Origin: Stenotrophomonas sp. 364
Lineage (GTDB): Bacteria; Pseudomonadota; Gammaproteobacteria; Xanthomonadales; Xanthomonadaceae
Reading direction: 5' to 3'
Length of the DNA stretch: 64,000 nucleotides
Assembly: GCF_009832905.1 (NCBI RefSeq)
Contig: NZ_CP047135.1
Location: 908,001-972,000, forward strand
A program made the position numbers and the translations under genes. Each line of letters opens with the position of its first letter. Position 1 is the first letter of the stretch. Below are positions 46,176 through 54,437 of the stretch, piece after piece. The notes beneath the pieces were generated by a model, which was not told the DNA's origin, did not search any database, and saw nothing but the letters and a program-made list of their open reading frames with translations.

Positions 46176-46838
46176 ATGGATCAAGCTTCGAATTCTGACA
46201 GATCGGCGACTCCGTCTGATCTTGAGCAAGGCCAAGATGAGGAACAACGCCGCTGTCTGTTGATTGCAGTGTTGAGGGGCGACTGTTGTGCTGTGAGACT
46301 GGCGCTGGCATCTCTGTCGGATGGGAAGAGCGCGCAACACGCGCTGAGAGTGGCCGCAGGTTTGGGTCATGCCAATATTGCTTCGATGATCATTCAAAGT
46401 GCGCTTCCCGATGCTGCCGATGCCTTGGATGCGGCGTTGGCGGCAGCGATCAAAGACAGTCAGGCCGCGACCGTCCGCCAATTGCTTTACGAGGCATCAC
46501 GGTTCGCTGAGCCCCCCGCGTTGATGAAATCGCTTTGTGCCGCTGGAAGTGTCGGCGCTGTGGATCTAATCGATGAGATCATGTTCACGTATCGCCCGTC
46601 CAACAAGTCGCTTATCACCGCTTTTCGTTTCGCGCTGGTCGAGAAGAGATGGCCGGCTGCTGTGCATATCTTCGATGCGGCCGATGCCAGGCTATTTGAT
46701 CGGTGGATAACGGAGACCGATCGGAGTTGCATGAATGCATACCGCGCAATTCGGCAGTCCGATACTGTCCGGAAAGAGTTGGATCATTGCACCAAGCCTC
46801 TGGCAGTAAAGCATAAGCTGCCTCAGCCGAGATTTTGA
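46176..46838 (+). CDS. Ankyrin-like helical-repeat protein
   Basis: 220 residues, soluble. The repeats are weaker than in the 43.9 kb protein but of the same kind (CLLIAVLRGDCCAVRLAL, ALRVAAGLGHANIASMII, ALAAAIKDSQAATVRQLL, SLCAAGSVGAVDLI). It may be a divergent paralogue of that protein. It ends the plus-strand run of four genes. No enzymatic motif is seen. Confidence 0.65.
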   Translation: MDQASNSDRSATPSDLEQGQDEEQRRCLLIAVLRGDCCAVRLALASLSDGKSAQHALRVAAGLGHANIASMIIQSALPDAADALDAALAAAIKDSQAATVRQLLYEASRFAEPPALMKSLCAAGSVGAVDLIDEIMFTYRPSNKSLITAFRFALVEKRWPAAVHIFDAADARLFDRWITETDRSCMNAYRAIRQSDTVRKELDHCTKPLAVKHKLPQPRF

Positions 46839-47012
46839 GCGCCCCCCAAAGATGCGTGAGCAGCGGCCGCCAGTGCTCTTGCTGCGAGGCTCAGAGACAG
46901 CAGCCTGACTCCTCGATCGCTGACAGCGCTTTCCAGGCGCGCCGAAGTCGGGCCACATGCTCCCATCTCGGTAGCGTGACGAGTACCCAACAATCGCTTG
47001 GGCTGCCTTGAG

Positions 47013-47917
47013 TCAGTTTCCGCGATGAGCGTCGCTGGCGGTAGGCTTAGGGATGTGCGTTCTGATGCCAACTCGCCAATCGAGCCAATCTCCGCACTTC
47101 AGCAGCATGACGAGCTTATAGCGGCTTTTCCCCGAAGGGGCGTCGGCCTGTATCGAGGGCCGCGGCAGGGAACGAGCAAGAGCGCGGATTGCAAAAGCGC
47201 GCCTGAGCGCGTCGAAAAGCATGAGACAGGTCCACGCCAGAAACGCTGAGGCAAACAAGAAAGTCAGGCGTTGTTCGCGAACCGATCTTATCAGTTCCAC
47301 GGACGTCCTCGGATCTGCCCAGATGTCGCAGAGGATATCTGGGTCGGCTGGACGAAATCCATCCGCGCCTTGGTCTTCGTACTTTGTTCCTGAGGTATCG
47401 GTGCACGACGCGACGGAGAAGATCGGGCGCTCTCCTGAAAGGGTAGGCTTGGCAATCTGTGCTTGATCCTTCCCGAGCCAAAGCCAAGTTCCCGTGGCAT
47501 TGAGTGAGACAAGTAGTCTCTGCTCGGTCGCACCGTACGCGAGGATCAACATAAGCCAGAAGCACGCAAAGAGCATCAGGCCGCAAAGGGCGACACCGAT
47601 TCCGCGTGGGCGTTTCCTATCGATGACCGTAAAGTTATCGAGATCGAACGCCCCCCGGCCAAGCCCACGAGGGCAAGCGGCACGTTGCGCGCTTCTGCCT
47701 TCCCGATGATCTTCTTCGCGTCAGCCAGCGTTTGGGCATGAATTCCGTAAGTGAGCCGAAAAACCGTAAGCGCGGAATAATCCGAGAGATTCTTCTTAAC
47801 CAAGGGATCCTGGATGTCGTCGCGGCTAATGAACAACCTCAGCAAACGATTGTTCAATGGGTGCAAGGAACCGGCTCGCCAGCAAATATGAAGTGCTGCC
47901 CCGACTAGCCCGATCAC
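47013..47917 (-). pseudogene. Membrane protein gene (DUF6216-like) with a one-base frameshift
   Basis: The 5' part (GTG at 47917) reads LHPLNNRLLRLFISRDDI and VPLALVGLAGG, matching the gene at 40163. It then leaves frame at a run of six C (47651-47656; G on the coding strand). Adding one G gives AFDLDNFTVIDRKRPRG, which again matches the relative, and leads straight into a membrane helix (LMLFACFWLMLILAYG) and a 160-residue C-terminal part ending at 47013 with another helix. The full protein would have about 300 residues with helices at its start, middle and near residue 240. The run may be a genuine mutation, a phase switch or a sequencing error. Confidence 0.75.
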
Positions 47918-48845
47918 CGAGAGCCACTCTGGGGCTCCAGAGTAAATGCTATCCTAATTCATCCTAACGTCCTGTTTGTTCTGCGATTGGAAGGTTTATC
48001 TCCTCTCGCTATCGGCATAGGACAGGCGAAACTTGAGATGGTCTTCGGGGAGGCGACTGGGTACGTGGACCGCGTTGGTGTGGAGAAGGCGATCGTTTTG
48101 GCTAACGTTATGTGCGTGAGGAGAGGCTTGCCATGGACCTACGTCCGCCTTTGGCCTTTTCACCGTGGCTCCGCCAGATCAGTGCTTTCTCAGCGCGCTG
48201 TTCCACTGGTTTCAGTTAGGCGCCAACCGCGCTGACACCGATTAAAACGAGGACGGAGGAAAATCTGGGTGGACAGTTAAGTCAGTTGGGCGATAGTCTC
48301 CGTGTTTTGATCAGTGGCGATCTGATGAGCATCCTCAATGTGTTGCTTCGCGCCGACCAACTGCTCGTCGCGGTCGATACGTGGGCTGAGGACGCGCCGA
48401 CTCAGAAGCCATCGGTGGGCGCCAAGCTCTTGCTCATCCCTCAGCACAACCTTGCCAACTTGCCCTTGGCATCATCGTTAGGCCTCCGCAGCCGCAGGGG
48501 AAAGCCCAGCCTGCCAGGGGAAACCTTGTTTTCATCGTTCTTCCCTTAGGGATGAAGCCCCCCACCGCACGCGGCCTATAGCTGGACCAGTCGAGGTGCG
48601 CCGCAGATGACCGCACAGAGTCAAGCCGACCTGGCAGTGAATAATAATCGCCATTGCTCGGGCGAGCTGGGGTTGCTTCCGCTTTCAAGTTGGGCGCTCT
48701 TTCGTACCGCGGCCAGCCGGAGCATAAAATAATCGGTGAGATCCGCCTGCCTTTCGCCTTCTAGCAGGCAACCCAGAACCCGCCCGCCATCTATCCCCAT
48801 TCATTATTCCCGCCACCGAAAGGCTTGACGAGGGGATGGACATTG
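47918..48845. other. Gene-poor stretch
   Basis: No convincing gene. A plus-strand frame from about 47987 to 48235 contains AIVLANVMCVRRGLPWTYVRLWPF, like the end of a small island protein family, then degenerates; it may be a gene fragment. Nothing recognisable lies between 48240 and 48840. Confidence 0.4.
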
Positions 48846-48861
48846 TGTGATATGCATCACA
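48846..48861. promoter_or_regulatory. Perfect CRP/Clp-type palindrome
   Basis: TGTGATATGCATCACA is a perfect 16-bp palindrome and matches the TGTGA-N6-TCACA consensus of CRP and of Clp, its xanthomonad homologue. It ends 60 bp before the start of the small YjzC-like gene. Confidence 0.75.
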
Positions 48862-48921
48862 TTATTGGTCCGCCGGGAGCCTCCTGGCGGGTTGTCCCAC
48901 ATTCGATAGAAGGAGCTTGCG

Positions 48922-49089
48922 ATGGCTGGTGGTAACTATTGGTCGGGCCAGGAGTGCCAGAAGACAGCAACCTATGGGCAATACAACGATGCGAGTGGAA
49001 CGTATGCGGGCAATGCGAATGACCGGCGCGTCGAGAAGGGGGAGCGGTTCCCCCCAAGTTTGAACAACCATCACTTTAGGGAGAAGTGA
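48922..49089 (+). CDS. 55-residue YjzC-like protein
   Basis: 55 residues: MAGGNYWSGQECQKTATYG, then a Gly/Asn/Asp-rich middle, and the end KGERFPPSLNNHHFREK. The C-terminal half has the same order of residues as YjzC of Bacillus (TGGxxxxxxxxxxLxxGEKFPxxxxNxxHWRxK). Function unknown. AAGGAG seven bases before the ATG, a CRP-type site upstream and a clean terminator downstream show it is a real, separately regulated gene. Confidence 0.75.
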   Translation: MAGGNYWSGQECQKTATYGQYNDASGTYAGNANDRRVEKGERFPPSLNNHHFREK

Positions 49090-49098
49090 TGAAACGGA

Positions 49099-49122
49099 GG
49101 GAGGGCTTAGGCCCTCCCTTCT
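49099..49122 (+). terminator. Terminator after the YjzC-like gene
   Basis: GGGAGGGC and GCCCTCCC form a perfect 8-bp stem around TTAG, followed by TTCT. It begins ten bases after the stop codon. Confidence 0.75.
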
Positions 49123-49185
49123 CAGCGGCACTCGTCAGGCAGCGTTGGCCTCAGTGCGCCGTCCTCGAGAATCAAAAAATCCTCT

Positions 49186-49791
49186 TCAGATCTCCAGCAG
49201 TTTTTTGCAGTTTTCCACCAGCCGTTCGCCGTACTCAGGCGTCAGGGGAGTCACCTTGAGCAGCAAGTTGAAATAGAGGCTTCCGAAGATTGCATCGACC
49301 ACAAGCTCTGGATCGACGTGTGCAGGCACCAACCCCTGATTCTGGGCGGCAACGATCTCGTTGACCGTCCCCGCTCGCCGCGGCTTGATGTATCGCTCAC
49401 TGAACTCGCGGAGCACCTCGGGATCGCTCTGCGCCTCGGCAACAATCTCCGCGATTACTTTCCCGAAAAAGCCGTTGAAGGCCGAGATTAGGTTGCCCAC
49501 CTTCTGGCGGATGGCGTCTTCGACGGACGTGGCCATGGGGGCATCCAGCGCCGGAATGATTCGCTCCTCAAACATTGCGATGACCAACGCGGCCTTCGTT
49601 TTCCACCAGCGATAAAGCGTCGGTTTGCCGACGCCTGCACGTTTGGCCACGCGTTCCATCGTGAGTTCGCGCAATGACATCTCCTGCAGCAGGTCATACA
49701 CCGCCGTCAGGATCGCCTCATGGGAGTCTGCGATAGCGGCGGGAGGTCGGCCGAGGCGAGTTCCCGCGCTTGTCTTCGTATTCATGCACAT
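49186..49791 (-). CDS. TetR-family repressor
   Basis: 201 residues. The helix-turn-helix is ELTMERVAKRAGVGKPTLYRWW (residues about 40-62), and the ligand domain follows. A TetR_C-like region with VSVDAIFGSLYFNLLL-type sequence near the end fits the AcrR-like group. Starts at 49791 and 49785 are both possible. It is divergent from two dehydrogenase genes with a 109-bp spacer containing their promoter, so it probably represses them. Confidence 0.88.
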   Translation of the reverse strand: MCMNTKTSAGTRLGRPPAAIADSHEAILTAVYDLLQEMSLRELTMERVAKRAGVGKPTLYRWWKTKAALVIAMFEERIIPALDAPMATSVEDAIRQKVGNLISAFNGFFGKVIAEIVAEAQSDPEVLREFSERYIKPRRAGTVNEIVAAQNQGLVPAHVDPELVVDAIFGSLYFNLLLKVTPLTPEYGERLVENCKKLLEI

Positions 49792-49844
49792 GCCACCCTG
49801 TTTAAGCGATCCACGTTAGCATGACGGTACGTTTCAAAAAAGTG

Positions 49845-49872
49845 TTGACGTCCAACCTTCGTCGCCTACGAT
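49845..49872 (+). promoter_or_regulatory. Promoter of the dehydrogenase pair
   Basis: TTGACG and TACGAT lie 16 bases apart in the TetR/dehydrogenase spacer, about 30 bases before the ribosome site GGAGGGAG. The partly symmetric TGACGGTACGTTTCA at 49822-49836 could be the repressor site. Confidence 0.5.
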
Positions 49873-49900
49873 CAGTTTCAATATATGGAGGGAGAAGAAG

Positions 49901-50641
49901 ATGACGACCATCAGATCCAAGGTAGCGCTGGTCACCGGCGGCTCGCGCGGCATCGGTGCGGAAATTTCCAGGCGTTTGGCAGGCGAGGGCTTCGCAGTGG
50001 CCATCAACTACGCCAGCAACCCCGACGCCGCTCAAGCGGTAGTGAGGAAAGTCCAAGCGTCAGGAGGCCAAGCGTTCGCGATCCATGCAGACGTCAGTGA
50101 CGCACATGCTGTGGAGACCATGTTTGCCGAGGTTGCTAAGTCGCACGGGGAGGTCTCGGTCTTGGTCAACAACGCAGGAATCATGGAGCTCGCTCCGATT
50201 GCCCAGATGGATGGCGAGACGTTTGATCGGATGCTGGCCATCAACTTCAAGGGCAGTTTCAACACCTTGCAGCAAGCGGCAAAACGGATGGAAAGCGGTG
50301 GGCGGATCATCAACCTGTCTACCAGCGTCACCAAGCTCAAGCTTCCCAACTATGGCCCGTATGCGGCCACCAAGGCCGCCATTGAGACCCTGACGGCGAT
50401 TCTTGCCCGTGAGTTGCGTGGCCGTGGCATCACGGTCAACGCCGTCGCGCCTGGTCCGACGGCGACCGAGCTGTTCTTCAAGGGCAAGTCGGACGAGCTG
50501 ATCGGCAACATCCAGAAGATGGCCCCCTTGGAGCGCTTGGGTGAACCCCGGGATATCGCGGCTGTTGTGTCCTTCCTAGCCGGTCCAGACGGGGCGTGGG
50601 TCAATGGACAGACGATCTTTGCTAACGGCGGCGCAATCTGA
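49901..50641 (+). CDS. Short-chain dehydrogenase/reductase 1
   Basis: 246 residues. The classical SDR fold has TGGSRGIG (nucleotide binding), NNAG, the catalytic Ser in INLSTS and Tyr-x3-Lys in YAATK. An Arg/Ser-rich pocket after strand 2 (NYASNP) suggests NADP(H). The substrate is unknown. It lies directly after the TetR-controlled promoter, with a second SDR gene seven bases downstream. Confidence 0.9.
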   Translation: MTTIRSKVALVTGGSRGIGAEISRRLAGEGFAVAINYASNPDAAQAVVRKVQASGGQAFAIHADVSDAHAVETMFAEVAKSHGEVSVLVNNAGIMELAPIAQMDGETFDRMLAINFKGSFNTLQQAAKRMESGGRIINLSTSVTKLKLPNYGPYAATKAAIETLTAILARELRGRGITVNAVAPGPTATELFFKGKSDELIGNIQKMAPLERLGEPRDIAAVVSFLAGPDGAWVNGQTIFANGGAI

Positions 50642-50648
50642 GCGGGGT

Positions 50649-51392
50649 ATGGGCATCCTGAAACCACAGAAGACTGCGCTCGTGACTGGTTCCTCCCGCG
50701 GTATCGGGGCCGCCATCGCTGCACGGTTGGCGCAGGATGGTTTTCTGGTGGTGGTCAACTACGCCAAGGGCGAAGATGCCGCCCAAGAGGTCGTCGAGCG
50801 AATCGAGGCCGCCGGCGGCCAGGCCGTGTCGGTCCGGGCGGATTTGACCAAAGATGACGAGCTCGTGCATTTGTTCGAAAGGACCGCCGGCCTGGGTGGA
50901 CCGCTGCAAGTTGTCGTCCACAACGCCGGCATTCAGTTGCTGGGATCGCATGCAGAGATGAGCGGTGAAGACTTAGACCGCCTGATCGCCGCCAACCTGA
51001 GAGCAACGTTCTCTGCGGTTAGTCAAGCTGCGAGAAGGGTCGTGGAGGGCGGACGAATCATTGCGCTCTCCTCGGGAACGTCGGTGGTACTTCCGCCCCG
51101 GTATGGCGTTTACGCCGCCACAAAGGCGGCGACGGAAATCCTCATCGGGGTGTTGGGCAAGGAGCTGCGGGGGCGAAACATCACCGCCAACGCCGTCTCC
51201 CCCGGGCCCGTTGCCACAGACCTGTATTTGAAGGGAAAGAGCGCGTCGGATCTGGAGGCCGCGGCTTCTCGCTCGCCGCTAGTGCGCATTGGGAAGCCGG
51301 ACGACATCGCTGGCGTCGTGGCCTTTTTGGCCAGTCCCGATGGGCAGTGGATCAATGGGCAAACCCTGCTCGCCAACGGCGGCTTTGCCTAA
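50649..51392 (+). CDS. Short-chain dehydrogenase/reductase 2
   Basis: 247 residues, clearly related to its upstream neighbour: TGSSRGIG, HNAG (His replaces the first Asn of NNAG), ALSSGTS and YAATK. The ends ASPDGQWINGQTLLANGG and GPDGAWVNGQTIFANGG show that the two arose by tandem duplication. It starts seven bases after the first SDR stop, so the two are cotranscribed and may work on the same or linked substrates. Confidence 0.9.
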   Translation: MGILKPQKTALVTGSSRGIGAAIAARLAQDGFLVVVNYAKGEDAAQEVVERIEAAGGQAVSVRADLTKDDELVHLFERTAGLGGPLQVVVHNAGIQLLGSHAEMSGEDLDRLIAANLRATFSAVSQAARRVVEGGRIIALSSGTSVVLPPRYGVYAATKAATEILIGVLGKELRGRNITANAVSPGPVATDLYLKGKSASDLEAAASRSPLVRIGKPDDIAGVVAFLASPDGQWINGQTLLANGGFA

Positions 51393-51428
51393 TCAAGGCG
51401 GCATCCCGCGCAACTGCTCAGCGCTTGG

Positions 51429-51702
51429 CGTAATCCCTCCCCAAGCCGTGAGCCAAGACAATCACGGCGCGAGCCTCGAGAAGTGAGCGTCCGTCCGTTG
51501 TTAGATTGTTGATCAGGGATTCGCCGAGCTTCAGGATATCCACGTTGATCTCCGTCATATATGCAAAGTTGCTGTATCCACTTCCAAAATCATCCACGGC
51601 GAGGCCGATCCCGCAAAGCCATGATCTTGAGGTGCCGGCCCGCCAGCGATTTTGCCCGCAGCAACTCCTCTTCAGTGATTTCTATTTCGACGTCTTTACA
51701 GG
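51429..51702 (-). pseudogene. EAL-domain fragment
   Basis: On the minus strand VEIEITEEELLRAKSLAGRHLK and, after a 2-bp deletion, LAVDDFGSGYSNFAYMTE and ILKLGESLINNL match the EAL gene at 56052-57854 in both protein and DNA. The start of the EAL domain and everything after AHGLG is missing. It is a dead partial copy, not a gene. Confidence 0.85.
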
Positions 51703-52172
51703 GATGCAATGGGCGCATCCAATCAGCTGACGCCGTAAGCTGTGATGGAATTGGCCTCGGAAGCAGTGGTGGTGCGGTTGCCGCCCGCTTGGGCGCGATC
51801 CCAACTGCCACCACGACCAGACCAACGGGGACAAGGTTAGATCCTGCTTTGGAGGTTCCAGGGCCAAAGACGAACGCTCAGCCTTTCGCTGATTGGAACA
51901 GCTTCCCAATCCCCAGCGTCCCGCGCGTCGTATCAAGACTTTCACCGAAGTTTGGCTGGCCCTCGCTGGGCGATGTGGTATCGAATCGCTTGGAGCGCGG
52001 GCCTCTAGCCTCCCACACAACTTGTACTCGGACTGGTTCGTTCCCCCGCTAAGGCGGTCGAGTAGTTCGCCTGATCGAATTAGCTAAGCGCCGCGAGTTT
52101 GATGCCGCCAATGCGGGGCGTTACGATGCTCTGGGGCTGCCGCATTTCACGGGGGCTTGGAGGAGTGTGAGG
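51703..52172. other. Gene-free stretch
   Basis: No supported gene between the EAL fragment and the membrane protein. Open frames are short, without ribosome sites or recognisable motifs. Confidence 0.4.
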
Positions 52173-52685
52173 ATGCGCTTTGAGCGCTTGAGGTTCTATT
52201 TGTCAGGTCTGGCGGCTGTTGTTTTTTATTTTTACATGTTTCATGCGTTAGAGCGGATCGTCAATCGATGTGGAATTATTACCAGAATCCACTATTCGTC
52301 GCCCAAGAAAAAATGGACCTACATCGGTGACAACTGGTATTTTGACGAAGTAACGGATGATTTCACTAGCGTTGTGGTCTTTCTTTTTGTACCTGCGTTG
52401 GTGCTGAGCTACTATTTTGCAAGGCTGGTATATTTTTGGGACCTCAAGCGCGTATTTTCGACGTGGTGCGATGCGGGGCTTGCATCGGGCTGGATAGTTG
52501 GGTCAGCCGTACTCATCGCAGAGCAGACGCTTCTTGCGAATCTATCGTATGAGTGGGGACTGCTGGAACGGTGGCCGAACGCTACCGGTTGGGCGATCCT
52601 CGGCATCCTCGTTGTATCGGTTCGCCTCATCGTAGATGGCTGGACGGCGATGCTGCGGAATTGCGCGCGATCAAGTGCAAAGTGA
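52173..52685 (+). CDS. Four-helix membrane protein, unknown
   Basis: 170 residues. Hydrophobic segments lie near residues 10-28, 65-85, 105-125 and 140-158. The loop after helix 1 is charged (SSPKKKWTYIGDNWYFDEVTDD). GGAGGAG seven bases before the ATG fixes the start. AT content is higher than in core genes. No family recognised. Confidence 0.65.
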   Translation: MRFERLRFYLSGLAAVVFYFYMFHALERIVNRCGIITRIHYSSPKKKWTYIGDNWYFDEVTDDFTSVVVFLFVPALVLSYYFARLVYFWDLKRVFSTWCDAGLASGWIVGSAVLIAEQTLLANLSYEWGLLERWPNATGWAILGILVVSVRLIVDGWTAMLRNCARSSAK

Positions 52686-52838
52686 TCCTGTCTGCGGGCC
52701 TCAACGCGGAATTTTCCGGGTGTCGTCAGAAGTGGTAATTACTTCCTTGGTGTCATCATCGGGCAGTTATGCCTGGACGAGTACTTATGCTCATCCTGGA
52801 AAGGAACTAAACTCGGAAATCAATTTGAAAAGAGTTGC

Positions 52839-53165
52839 ATGCGTGTTCGGCTGCGGCCATCAAATGGTGGAAATCTAACAGGGACGTATCAAGGGCCGAC
52901 GGCTCGTTTCATTCTGCCCACCGGAAAAACGGTATCGGCTCACTTGCCAGCGCAGCCAAGGTCGCCCGTTTGGGCCGAGCTCAGCAAATTGGACGCGGCT
53001 TTAACGTCGTCACATTGCCCTGTGGGAGGGCTGACCTACCTCGAGTCTCTGGGCTCAAGGCTCTTGTCTTTCGATCCGAGGGACGCATCGCCGGAAAAGA
53101 GCGGGAAGCTACTCGACGCGCCCGCCGCCGTGCGTTTTCTACTTAGAGCGAGAAAAGCCGATTGA
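52839..53165 (+). CDS. Possible small protein
   Basis: 108 residues, basic, no recognised domain. Composition is plausible for a gene (LTYLESLGSRLLSF, APAAVRFLLRARK) but the ribosome site is weak. It overlaps the end of the convergent gene by 27 bp. Could be chance. Confidence 0.35.
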   Translation: MRVRLRPSNGGNLTGTYQGPTARFILPTGKTVSAHLPAQPRSPVWAELSKLDAALTSSHCPVGGLTYLESLGSRLLSFDPRDASPEKSGKLLDAPAAVRFLLRARKAD

Positions 53166-53672
53166 TTGCGTTCCGCGTTTCTGTGACGGCTTCATCGTCT
53201 CGTTGCCTTTATCATCGGAAGTCGCGCCCAGCGATTCTGGGCGCCAAGGGGCGAGCATTGGTGGTTCCTGCCATAAGATGCGGCGCAGATCTTCCAGCGA
53301 GAACTGAGCATTGAGCATCGTGCACGCCAAAGCGTAGATGACATCGTCTCCGCATATGAAAAACAGCGCATCCTTTCTCTCTGCGGCAGCGAAAGCATCC
53401 CTCATTCTCACGGGGACCTCCCAGCCGGACGAAAGCTCAATGTGCGTGGCGTTTAATGCGGCGCGCTCAAGAGTCGTCAAGGCCAAGAATGCATTGCCCC
53501 CGACTTCTAGCTTGCCTCGTCCGCCACCCTTGCCCACAGCGCAAGCAACCCGCACGAGCTTGCCTTTGAAGCGGGTGTGGAAAACAGTGGCTTCCGGAGT
53601 GCCATTGGCCGGAAAACGATGAGAAAAGGCGCTCCAGATCACCGGTGATCCCAGGGTAGTGCAGTGCCGCAA
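53139..53672 (-). CDS. Unknown soluble protein
   Basis: Up to 177 residues; the TTG at 53672 is the first possible start and the true one may lie further in. The middle has VGGNAFLALTTLERAALNATHIELSSGWEVPV and FFICGDDVIYALACTML, a mixed alpha/beta pattern. No family recognised. Confidence 0.5.
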   Translation of the reverse strand: MRHCTTLGSPVIWSAFSHRFPANGTPEATVFHTRFKGKLVRVACAVGKGGGRGKLEVGGNAFLALTTLERAALNATHIELSSGWEVPVRMRDAFAAAERKDALFFICGDDVIYALACTMLNAQFSLEDLRRILWQEPPMLAPWRPESLGATSDDKGNETMKPSQKRGTQSIGFSRSK

Positions 53673-53975
53673 AATGCTATCACGTTCGCGTGCCTACGGT
53701 TTTTGCATCGCAAGGCCTATCACCGATATCGCTACGACACCGCTAGGGGGCGGAACACGGACGATCTGTTGTAGTGCCCGGTGTATTTCAGGGGAGCCAA
53801 GAGGTGCAGTGGCATGGCGAGGGTGCGAGGCCCGTGTTGAGCAAAGAACCCCGCCATGGCCGCTCGTGACGCTCTTCCTGCTTTGGGTAGCTGTCGCCCT
53901 AATGGCCTTTTTGGGGCTGGCATCCGTCGTCGTGGCAAGGTGGAAAAAGGTGGATATGACCTGTGGCACGCGGGG
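53673..53975. other. Short stretch without a firm gene
   Basis: A plus-strand frame (53659-54036) contains one hydrophobic helix (LVTLFLLWVAVALMAFLGLASVVVA is about 25 residues in total) but ends in the opposite gene and has no ribosome site. It may be part of a lost membrane protein. Confidence 0.3.
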
Positions 53976-54437
53976 TCAGCGAGAGGGCTGTACCAAGAGG
54001 ACGGACCCACTGATCGCGTCGATATCAACCCGATAGATTGCTTGGTCGCGTTTCTTGGTGTACATGCAGCTAAACACACTCTTCGAGTCGTGGGGGAAGT
54101 ACTCAAGCCATGAGAAAGTACCCTCTTCAAGCTTGTCGTTGATAGCTAGACGATCGGGAATTTTCGTCAGCGATTGAGTGCTGCCGTCAACCACGTGGAG
54201 CGTAGCAATCAACCGTGACTCATCGGTGTTCAAAAGAATCGCGAGCCGCTCACGGTCCGGTACGACGATCGCTAAGAGGCCGAGTGGGTTCGCCAAGCTT
54301 AGGCTTTCACCTCCCCATTTCCAGCGAGCCTCTACCACGAGAGATGGCTTCCATCCCAAAGCACTCATCCGATCAACCGTTATGCCTTCGTCGATGATCT
54401 TGCCGTCTTCGCGAAGAAGCAAAAAATCGGTTATCAC
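53976..54437 (-). CDS. Unknown protein, beta-rich
   Basis: 153 residues. FLLLREDGKIIDEGITVDRM, WKWGGESLSLANPLGLLAIVVPD and YRVDIDAISGSVLLVQ suggest a beta-rich soluble protein. The GTG at 54437 follows GGAG by nine bases. Similar in size and style to immunity-type proteins of islands, but no family is recognised. Confidence 0.55.
   Translation of the reverse strand: MITDFLLLREDGKIIDEGITVDRMSALGWKPSLVVEARWKWGGESLSLANPLGLLAIVVPDRERLAILLNTDESRLIATLHVVDGSTQSLTKIPDRLAINDKLEEGTFSWLEYFPHDSKSVFSCMYTKKRDQAIYRVDIDAISGSVLLVQPSR

Noticed and set aside
48434..48688. An 84-codon minus-strand frame
   Set aside because: No ribosome site or known pattern and low-quality composition.
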